Shown here piece after piece: positions 15,374 through 21,432 of a stretch of DNA of 21,432 nucleotides. Position 1 is the first letter of the stretch; every line of letters starts with the position of its first letter. Both the position numbers and the translations under genes were made by a program. The notes beneath the pieces are model-generated. The model worked only from the letters and a program-made list of their open reading frames with translations, had not been told where the DNA came from and made no database searches. Where the stretch lies: the NCBI GenBank assembly GCA_039927975.1, contig JBDSTZ010000512.1, positions 1 to 21,432 on the forward strand, in the 5' to 3' direction. The DNA comes from JBDSTZ01 sp039927975 (GTDB lineage Bacteria; Pseudomonadota; Gammaproteobacteria; Burkholderiales; Burkholderiaceae_D).

Positions 15374-16166
15374 CGAGCGAGGCTGGGACACCGGCTCGCA
15401 TCAGGACTTCTACCGCTACTACGCAGCGCAAAGCGGCGGCGCCAGCGCGCGTGAGCGCTTCATGATGATCCAGAGCGCGCTGCTTAAGGCCGTTGGCGGC
15501 GGCGCCGAGCCGCTCAACGTGGCCGATGTGGGCTGCGGCGCCGGCACCCAGTGCCGACTGTGGGCCGAGCACGGCCACCAGGTGTATGGCGCCGATATCA
15601 ACTACGCGCTGATTGCGCTGGCGCGCCGCCGCGCGGCCGAATCGGGCCTCGATATCGCTTTCGATGTCGCTTCGGCCACCGCCTTGCCATGGCCCGACCA
15701 GTCGATGGACCTGTGCATTGTGCCGGAACTGCTCGAGCATGTGACCGACTGGCGCGCCTGCATCGCTGAACTGGTGCGCGTGCTGCGGCCCGGCGGCGCC
15801 CTGTACGTGTCGACCACCAACCGCCTTTGCCCGCTGCAGGAAGAGTACATCCTGCCGCTGTACGCGTGGTACCCGGGATGGATCAAGCGCCACTGTGAAC
15901 AGCTGGCGCGCAGCCGCTTTCCGCGCCTGGCCGGCTTTGCGACCTATCCGGCGGTAAACTGGTTCACCTTCTTTATGTTGCGCGACCATCTGAGCACCGC
16001 GCACGGCATGCGCAGCCTCGATCGCTTCGAAATGGCCGATCCCGGCCAGCATGGCGTGGCCGGCCGCTGGCTGCTCGCGCTGGCGCGCCGCGTGCCACTC
16101 GCGCACCTGTGCGCGCACGTCGCCACGCCTTACACGGTGCTGTTGGCGTTCAAGCCGGAGGCATGA
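15351..16166 (+). CDS. Class I SAM-dependent methyltransferase
   Basis: A 271-residue methyltransferase of the UbiE/Methyltransf_11 type. Motif I is ADVGCGAGTQCRLW (58-71), followed by the acidic strand end in YGADINY, motif post-II ATALPWPDQSMDLCIV, EHVTDW, and RVLRPGGALYVSTTNR, the usual strand-4/5 region. The C-terminal part (EEYILPLYAWYPGWIKRH and beyond) is a substrate-side domain rich in aromatic residues, as in small-molecule or polyprenyl-linked-glycan methyltransferases. I infer it methylates a sugar of the exopolysaccharide. The start codon lies inside the end of the asparagine-synthetase-like gene (23-bp overlap), implying coupled expression. Its 3' end overlaps the convergent deacetylase gene by 17 bp (16150-16166). 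Confidence 0.9.
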   Translation: MSRKPAGSERGWDTGSHQDFYRYYAAQSGGASARERFMMIQSALLKAVGGGAEPLNVADVGCGAGTQCRLWAEHGHQVYGADINYALIALARRRAAESGLDIAFDVASATALPWPDQSMDLCIVPELLEHVTDWRACIAELVRVLRPGGALYVSTTNRLCPLQEEYILPLYAWYPGWIKRHCEQLARSRFPRLAGFATYPAVNWFTFFMLRDHLSTAHGMRSLDRFEMADPGQHGVAGRWLLALARRVPLAHLCAHVATPYTVLLAFKPEA

Positions 16167-17046
16167 ACAGGTTGCTTCCCATGCGCAGCAGGAAGCGGCT
16201 TTTGCTGCGGTCCCACGGCGTGAAGCGCGGCAGCAGGAAGGGATCGGTGCTGGCGCGGGCTGCGCCCCACGCGGTGGTGACGGCGGCCTCGAAGCCCTGG
16301 CTGCGCAGCATGTGCACGTGACGCGCTTCGAAGTCGTGGCCAGGCTTGCCATTCGGGTAGGCGAACAGGCGCACTGGCGCCTGGATGATTTCCTGGAGCC
16401 GCGCGCGACCATCGGCGATCTCGGCGCGCGCGTCGGCGTTCGAGATCGACGACAGGATCGCGTGGCTGACCGTGTGCGCACCGATCTCCATGCCGGCGCG
16501 GTGCAGGGCCAACAACTGGTCCGAACTGAGCATGGTCGGCGTGAAGCGGCGCGCCATCAGCTTGACGCGCTCGATGCGTTCTTCCGACGGCAGGTACTTG
16601 AGGGCGCCGATCAGGGCGTCGATCACCGCGCGCCGGCGGCCGTTGCAGCCGATGTCATAGACGCCAAAGCCGCTGCGGCTCAAGTCCAATCGGGGACCCG
16701 GCGCATTGCGCACCAGTTCGATGATGGCGTCGTTCCACAGGCAGCCGCCGTCGAGGAACCCGCTCGGGATGAAAAAGGTGGCCGGCGCCTTGTAGCGCTG
16801 CAGGATGGGGAGCGCGACTTCGGCGCTGTCGGCGTAACCGTCGTCGAAGGTGATGCAGGCGGCGCGGCTGGGCAGGGCGCGGGCCCGCAGGGCGCGCACC
16901 GCGTCGATCAACGGCATCAGATGGAACCAGCGGCTGAGCAGCCGGATCTGCTGGGCGAAGCGGCGCGCGTCGACCTCCTCGGGGAACAGCGGATCGGGCT
17001 GCGCCAGAATGCGGTGGTAGATCAGGATCGAGAGTGGCAGCTGCAT
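16150..17046 (-). CDS. Polysaccharide deacetylase (NodB homology, CE4)
   Basis: A 298-residue CE4-type deacetylase. Motif 1 is ITFDDGYAD with Asp68 and the metal-binding Asp69; motif 2 is GAHTVSH with His191 and His195; motif 3 is FAYPNGKPGHDF. These match the metal-dependent N- or O-deacetylases that trim GlcNAc-containing polymers. The opening LSILIYHRIL is typical of polysaccharide deacetylases in EPS loci. No signal peptide is evident, so it may act in the cytoplasm on lipid-linked precursors or be exported by another route. Its ATG lies one base after the stop of the ligase gene (TGA-G-ATG), with GGAG inside the end of that gene, so the two are translation coupled. Confidence 0.92.
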   Translation of the reverse strand: MQLPLSILIYHRILAQPDPLFPEEVDARRFAQQIRLLSRWFHLMPLIDAVRALRARALPSRAACITFDDGYADSAEVALPILQRYKAPATFFIPSGFLDGGCLWNDAIIELVRNAPGPRLDLSRSGFGVYDIGCNGRRRAVIDALIGALKYLPSEERIERVKLMARRFTPTMLSSDQLLALHRAGMEIGAHTVSHAILSSISNADARAEIADGRARLQEIIQAPVRLFAYPNGKPGHDFEARHVHMLRSQGFEAAVTTAWGAARASTDPFLLPRFTPWDRSKSRFLLRMGSNLFMPPA

Positions 17047-17047
17047 C

Positions 17048-18322
17048 TCAGGCTCCGGCCAAGGCGGGGTTAGGAGCGACGCGCGGCGCCTTGAGGCGCT
17101 GTTCTACCAGCGCGCGGGTGGCGATGACGGCGCCGACCAGGTAGTACGGCACATCAAAGTACACCAGGCTGAGAAATGCGCCGCCGACCGCGAAGCCGAC
17201 CATGCTGGTCTGGATCATGGTGGCCAGGCTGGCGGCCCAGCGCAGGTCGTCGATCCCCTCGGCGCTGCTGGCGATCCAGCTGGCGCTGCGCCAGGTGAGC
17301 ACACCGAGCAGTAGATACAGCACGAGGCCGACGAAGCCGTGCTCGCCGAGCACCTGAAAGTAGATGCTGTGGGCAGCGTGGATATCGGCCGGATTGGGGC
17401 CGTAGAGCGCGAACACGGCTGGTTCGTAGATCTCGAAGCCGCCTCCGAAAAAGCGGTCGCGTGCCAGGTTCCACGCCATGCCCCAGGCGTTGATGCGGCC
17501 CTGTGCCGAGGCGTCGAGCTGGTATTCGCCGATCGAATCCATGCGGCTCGACCATTGCGAGGGCATGAAAAGCAGCAGCACCAGCGCGCCGGCAATCAGC
17601 GCCGCGCCCATCGCCGGCTTGCGGCGACTCTTGATCCACATGAAGCCGAACATGGCGCCGATCGCCAGCAGCCCCCCTCGCGAATAGGAGCCGAGCGCCG
17701 CCAGTGCGCACAGCAGCATCGCCACACTCAACCCGCGCCGCAGCCAGCGCCGGCGGCACTGCAGGCGCAGGAACTGCATCAGCGGAATAGTCATGATGAG
17801 CGCAAGCGCGATGGCGTTGTTATCGCCGATGAAGCTGCCCTCCGGACCCCACACGCGGTCGCCGCCGCCGTGGCGCAAAGTGAAAATTCCGCCCTTGATG
17901 CCGTAGTAGCCAAGCGAAATGGCCAGCACCCAGATCAGCCGCTCAATGTCGTGGCGCGACTTGACCAGCATGATGCAGACGAGCGTCATGAACATGATCT
18001 TCATGACTTTGGCCCATTGCTCGAGCGAGGCGTCGAAGAAGAACGAGAACGGCAGCGTGAGGTTCATCCATGCCACGAAGGCGAGCAGCGTGATGCTGAT
18101 GGGAGTGAGCGGCAGCGCACGCGGGTCGCGGGTGAAGAGCAGGCTGGCCACGGTGACGACGGCGATCACGAAGGCATATGGGAACTGGGTGGCGAAGCCC
18201 CAGCCCTGGGTGTGGGGATTCATCACACTGATCCAGACCCACATCAAGGCGCCATTAACGGGAGACCGCAGGATGAAGGGAAGGGAACCGAACACGATCA
18301 GGGTAACGAGGATATCGCGCAC
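17048..18322 (-). CDS. O-antigen ligase/polymerase-type membrane protein, XrtA-associated
   Basis: A polytopic inner-membrane protein of 424 residues with about ten to eleven hydrophobic segments and the Wzy_C/WaaL-type motif GSYSRGGLLA, followed by a large periplasmic loop (RMDSIGEYQLDASAQGRINAW, HAAHSIYFQVLGEHGFVGL) that normally carries the catalytic Arg and His. The N-terminus RDILVTLIVFGSLPFILRSP and MNPHTQGWGFA match my memory of TIGR03097, the putative O-glycosylation ligase of exosortase A systems. It could polymerise repeat units or ligate glycan to protein. The start is GTG at 18322 with AAGGAG (complement of 18331-18336) eight bases upstream; the frame is open 11 codons further but without such a site. 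It is divergent from the fused glycosyltransferase gene. Confidence 0.9.
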   Translation of the reverse strand: MRDILVTLIVFGSLPFILRSPVNGALMWVWISVMNPHTQGWGFATQFPYAFVIAVVTVASLLFTRDPRALPLTPISITLLAFVAWMNLTLPFSFFFDASLEQWAKVMKIMFMTLVCIMLVKSRHDIERLIWVLAISLGYYGIKGGIFTLRHGGGDRVWGPEGSFIGDNNAIALALIMTIPLMQFLRLQCRRRWLRRGLSVAMLLCALAALGSYSRGGLLAIGAMFGFMWIKSRRKPAMGAALIAGALVLLLFMPSQWSSRMDSIGEYQLDASAQGRINAWGMAWNLARDRFFGGGFEIYEPAVFALYGPNPADIHAAHSIYFQVLGEHGFVGLVLYLLLGVLTWRSASWIASSAEGIDDLRWAASLATMIQTSMVGFAVGGAFLSLVYFDVPYYLVGAVIATRALVEQRLKAPRVAPNPALAGA

Positions 18323-18334
18323 GGTCGGAACTCC

Positions 18335-18348
18335 TTGAGCCGGCTCAA
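18335..18348. promoter_or_regulatory. Perfect 14-bp palindrome at the ligase ribosome site
   Basis: TTGAGCC-GGCTCAA is a perfect 14-bp palindrome in the 97-base divergent region between the ligase and glycosyltransferase genes. Its left edge touches the ligase Shine-Dalgarno sequence (18331-18336). It could be an operator or a small hairpin that affects translation. Confidence 0.4.
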
Positions 18349-18419
18349 CGATCACAGCAGGGCCGATCGGTAGACTGCTTCGGTGGTTGCAGCAATACTA
18401 GAACAGGGGAGAAGCGCGC

Positions 18420-20504
18420 TTGTTGACCGTCCTCATGGCCACTTGTAATGGCGCCGCCACGCTGCCCAAGACGCTGGGCGCCTTCACCCGGCTGGCGGCG
18501 CCGCGCGGCCGCTGGTCCCTGCTGGTCGTCGATGACGGCAGTACCGACGCCACGGCGGCCGTACTGGCCGAATTCGCCCAACGCCTGCCGCTGCGCTTTG
18601 TGCGCCAGGACCGTAGCGGCAAGAACGCCGCGCTGAATCTGGCGCTGCAACTGGCGCTTGACCACGACCCCGCCGATCTGTTCCTGTTCACCGACGACGA
18701 CGTCAGCCCCGAGCCGGACTGGCTGCAGCGCATGGAAGAATGCGCAGCCGCGCATCCCGCATACTCCCTGTTCGGCGGCGCGATACACGCCGACTGGTGC
18801 GAGATGCCGCCCGACTGGGTGCTGCGCCAGGTGCCGCTCGGCCTGACCTACGGCGTCACAGTCGCCGAGGAAGGTCCCGTCTTCCCCGGCCTGGTGTGGG
18901 GCGCCAACATGGCGGTGCGGCGCGCGGTGTTCGAGACCGGCTACCGCTTCGACATCGCGCTCGGCCCCAACGCCGGTTCGTACGCGATGGGCAGCGAGAC
19001 CGAATTCAACCGCCGGCTTGGCGCGGCCGGCTACAGCGCGTGGTTCTGCGCGCGCGCGCGGGTCGGCCACTTCATCCGCAGCCACCAGATGCGCGCGCCG
19101 TACATTCTGGCGCGCGCCTACCGCTTCGGCCGCGGCGCGCAAATCCAGGAGACGCCGGACGATGCGCGCCGCCTGTTCGGCGCACCGCGCTGGATGCTGG
19201 CGCGCCTTGCACGAGAATGGGCCGGCGTGGTCCGCGCCTGGTTCTCGCGCGACCCCAAGGCGCTGTTCGCGCATCGCTGGGAAAGCGCTTACCTGCGAGG
19301 CTTTCTTTTTCAAGCCTGGTTAGGCGGTGGACGGCAGCTAACCCGCGCCATGCGCGTGCTGATCACCAGCTGCTCCGGACAATTAGGCGGCATGGAGTGG
19401 CGCATGGCCGAGGAAGCGCGCCTGCTCATCGACGCTGGCTGTCACGCCAGTGTCGCGACGCCGCGTTTCGCCGGCCATGCCGCCCTGGCCGCGCGCCTGA
19501 AGGCAACCGGCGCTGGCGTGACGATTTTCGATCCGCCGCAATTTGCCGAGCAGTGGCGCTGGCGCCGCCTGCGCCAACTGCGCGCGCGCCTGTTCGCCGG
19601 GCGCCAGCTGCGCCGTCTGCGGCCCGACCTTGTGCACGTGGCGTTCTGCTGGACCAGCTATGGCGCATCCTTGCTGTGGCTGTCCAGTCATTGCAAGCTG
19701 CCCGCCGTGATCAGCATTCATAATGCGTTCCTCCCCGAGCCGCTGACGCCTTGGCATACCAGGTTGTATCGACAGGCGTTCCGCACGGTGCGTGGGGCGT
19801 ATGCGGTGTCGCCCTCTGCGATGGCGCACTTCATGCGCGTGTATGGCGACTTTCTGCCGACGGACGCGCGCCTGTGCGTGATTCCCAACGGCGTCGACTG
19901 CGCGCGCTTCCAGCCCTCGGCAGCGCGGCGCGCCAGCCGGCGCGCGGCCCTCGGCCTGGCGACGGACACGCTGGTGATCGGCGCGGTCGGCCGGCTCGAC
20001 GCGCAAAAGCGCCCGGACGCGGTGATCGACGTGTTCTGCGCGCTGCGCAACCGCCATCCCGGCCTGCGCCTGATCCTGATCGGCAGCGGTCCGCTCGACG
20101 CTGTTCTGCGCGACAAAGTGACACAACTCGGCTTGACGCCGGCGGTGTTGTTCGCCGGCCAGGTCGACGCGGTCGAGGAGTGGCTGCCCGCGCTGGACCT
20201 GCATCTTCTGCTGAGCCGCGCCGAAGGCTTCGGCATCGCCACGATCGAGGCCATGGCTTGTGGCGTGCCTGTTGTCGGCACCGATGTTCCGGGCACCGCC
20301 GACATCCTGCGCGGCTGCGACGCCGGGATGTTGGTGCCGCTGCACGACCAGGGCGCCACGGTCGAACGGATCGGCGCCTTGCTGGCCGACCCGGACAGGC
20401 GCGCCGCGATGGGCCGCATCGGCCGGGCGGAGGTGCTGCACCACTACACGGCCGAGCTGATGGCCGCGCGCCTGCGCGCCTTTTACGCGGGACTGGCGCC
20501 GTGA
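18420..20504 (+). CDS. Fused GT2-GT4 glycosyltransferase
   Basis: A 694-residue protein joining two glycosyltransferases. Residues 1 to about 305 are a GT2 (GT-A fold) unit: MLTVLMATCNGAATLPKTL, LLVVDDGSTDAT, the FTDDDV metal motif (Asp92-94), WGANMAVRRAVFE and SETEFNRRLGAAGY. Residues about 311-694 are a GT4 (GT-B fold) unit: MRVLITSCSGQLGGMEWRMAEEA, VISIHNAFLPE, VIPNGVDCARF, IGAVGRLDAQKRP, and the E-x7-E motif from Glu602 to Glu610. The start is TTG at 18420 because GGGGAGAA (18406-18413) is well placed and family homology starts there. An internal ATG at 19350 is where a separate GT4 gene would begin. The dual enzyme could add two successive sugars in EPS assembly. It overlaps the flippase gene by 4 bp. 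Confidence 0.9.
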   Translation: MLTVLMATCNGAATLPKTLGAFTRLAAPRGRWSLLVVDDGSTDATAAVLAEFAQRLPLRFVRQDRSGKNAALNLALQLALDHDPADLFLFTDDDVSPEPDWLQRMEECAAAHPAYSLFGGAIHADWCEMPPDWVLRQVPLGLTYGVTVAEEGPVFPGLVWGANMAVRRAVFETGYRFDIALGPNAGSYAMGSETEFNRRLGAAGYSAWFCARARVGHFIRSHQMRAPYILARAYRFGRGAQIQETPDDARRLFGAPRWMLARLAREWAGVVRAWFSRDPKALFAHRWESAYLRGFLFQAWLGGGRQLTRAMRVLITSCSGQLGGMEWRMAEEARLLIDAGCHASVATPRFAGHAALAARLKATGAGVTIFDPPQFAEQWRWRRLRQLRARLFAGRQLRRLRPDLVHVAFCWTSYGASLLWLSSHCKLPAVISIHNAFLPEPLTPWHTRLYRQAFRTVRGAYAVSPSAMAHFMRVYGDFLPTDARLCVIPNGVDCARFQPSAARRASRRAALGLATDTLVIGAVGRLDAQKRPDAVIDVFCALRNRHPGLRLILIGSGPLDAVLRDKVTQLGLTPAVLFAGQVDAVEEWLPALDLHLLLSRAEGFGIATIEAMACGVPVVGTDVPGTADILRGCDAGMLVPLHDQGATVERIGALLADPDRRAAMGRIGRAEVLHHYTAELMAARLRAFYAGLAP

Positions 20505-21432
20505 GCTCGACCCGCGTCTCGCTGCTGATTTCCTTCGTCGAAAAATACGCCTTGACGCTCATCTCGCTGGGCGCGAGCATGGTCATCTCGCGACTGCTCA
20601 CACCGGCCGAGACCGGGGTGTACTCGGTCGGCGCGGTGCTGCTGGGGATGGCGCAGGTGCTGCGCGACTTCGGGGTCGGCCAGTACGTGGTGCAGGAGCG
20701 CGAACTGACCGAGGCTAAACTGCGCGCGGTGCTGGCCACCAGCTTCCTGTTCGCCTGGACGCTGGCGATCCTGTTCGCCTGGACGCTGGCGATCCTGATC
20801 GCCGCCGCCAGCGTGCCGCTGGCCTGGTTCTACCGCGAGCCGCGCCTGGCGCCGCTGTTGCAGCTCCTGTCGGTCAACTTCCTGCTGCTGCCGTTCAGCG
20901 CCGTCACGCTGCCGATGCTGCGCCGCCAGATGCGCCTTGGCGCCATTTGCGCCATCAATCTGACACACGGGGCGTGCAACGTGACCGTCGCGCTGCTGCT
21001 GGCCTGGAAAGGCTACGGTTTCATGAGCCTGGCGTGGGCCTCGGTGGCGGCCACCTGCGCCGCGCTGCTGCTCAGCGTTTGGCTGCGCCCGGCCGCGCTG
21101 CCGTGGCGGCCGGCGCGCGCCGGCATGGGCAGGGTGATCGCGTTCGGCGCCTACGCCACCGGCGGCAACCTGATCGACGAGGCGGGAGTGGCCGCGCCCG
21201 ACCTGGTGATCGGCAAATTGATCGGCATGGACGGCGTCGGCCTGTTCAGCAAGGCGCTGGGGGTGCTGGCGGTGTTTAACAAGGCCATCACCAGCGCGGT
21301 CTCGCCGGTGGTCTACCCCTTGTACGCGGCGCATGCGCGCGCCAACGGCGACGTGCGGCGCGCCTATCTGCGCACGGTGGGCTACATGACCGCCTTTGCC
21401 TGGCCGTTCTTCACGTTCGTCGCCCTGATGGC
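20501..21432 (+). CDS. Polysaccharide flippase, Wzx/PST type (3' truncated)
   Basis: A membrane protein of the oligosaccharide flippase family that moves lipid-linked repeat units across the inner membrane. The reading frame runs from GTG at 20501 to the window end (310 codons). The start overlaps the glycosyltransferase stop as GTGA. The N-terminus SSTRVSLLISFVEKYALTLISLGASMVISRLLTPAETGVYSV and QVLRDFGVGQYVVQERELTE are typical of this family, as is AAPDLVIGKLIGMDGVGLFSKA further on. About seven or eight hydrophobic segments are visible before the cut. A perfect 24-bp tandem duplication adds eight residues (LFAWTLAI twice) in an early membrane segment. The gene probably continues for about another 450-550 bases. 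Confidence 0.88.
   Translation, partial: MSSTRVSLLISFVEKYALTLISLGASMVISRLLTPAETGVYSVGAVLLGMAQVLRDFGVGQYVVQERELTEAKLRAVLATSFLFAWTLAILFAWTLAILIAAASVPLAWFYREPRLAPLLQLLSVNFLLLPFSAVTLPMLRRQMRLGAICAINLTHGACNVTVALLLAWKGYGFMSLAWASVAATCAALLLSVWLRPAALPWRPARAGMGRVIAFGAYATGGNLIDEAGVAAPDLVIGKLIGMDGVGLFSKALGVLAVFNKAITSAVSPVVYPLYAAHARANGDVRRAYLRTVGYMTAFAWPFFTFVALM
20747..20794 (+). repeat. Perfect 24-bp tandem duplication in the flippase gene
   Basis: Two identical 24-bp units (20747-20770 and 20771-20794) encode LFAWTLAI twice, followed by a partial CTG of a third. The two bases just before the first unit also match. The unit is eight codons, so gain or loss keeps the frame. Confidence 0.95.

Overview
The window is high-GC, gene-dense DNA. 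Protein-level resemblance (by memory, no search run) points to a betaproteobacterium, most likely Oxalobacteraceae (Massilia/Duganella/Janthinobacterium type). There are no rRNA or tRNA genes, insertion sequences or CRISPR arrays, and no intergenic stretch exceeds about 215 bases.

Left part (1-7750), housekeeping and NAD metabolism. On the + strand lie the 3' end of a YbiT-type ABC-F ATPase, then nadA and nadC overlapping by 4 bp. On the - strand lie an alpha/beta hydrolase, a class II-like sirtuin, an EamA/DMT permease and, after an intrinsic terminator, nadB. The window therefore holds all three enzymes taking aspartate to nicotinate mononucleotide (nadB, nadA, nadC), split over two strands, with an NAD-consuming sirtuin between them.

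Right part (7903-21432), an exopolysaccharide locus of the exosortase A (XrtA)/PEP-CTERM type. It runs in alternating blocks: + priming sugar transferase and PrsR-type sigma-54 response regulator; - a four-gene unit with 4-bp ATGA overlaps (GNAT-like protein, acyl carrier protein, exosortase-associated 'hydrolase 2' and 'hydrolase 1'); + asparagine-synthetase-like protein and a SAM methyltransferase; - O-antigen-ligase-type membrane protein and polysaccharide deacetylase; + a GT2-GT4 fused glycosyltransferase and a polysaccharide flippase cut by the window end. Together they could prime a glycan on undecaprenyl phosphate, extend it, decorate it (methyl, deacetyl, possibly acyl), flip it and polymerise it. 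No exosortase, PEP-CTERM substrate or PrsK kinase lies inside the window.

The most unusual item is the asparagine-synthetase-like protein at 13538-15373. It keeps the two-domain fold signatures but has lost the N-terminal nucleophile Cys, the NGE glutaminase motif, the SGGxDS PP-loop and the acidic residues of the S-G-[DE]-G-x-D-E motif, so it looks like a pseudoenzyme or a repurposed ligase. Next in interest are the ACP/GNAT/non-canonical hydrolase unit, a candidate sigma-54 promoter inside a large inverted repeat upstream of the priming transferase, a cluster of CAAGG/CCTTG boxes in the divergent region at 13379-13469, the in-frame GT2-GT4 fusion, and a perfect 24-bp tandem duplication in the flippase gene.
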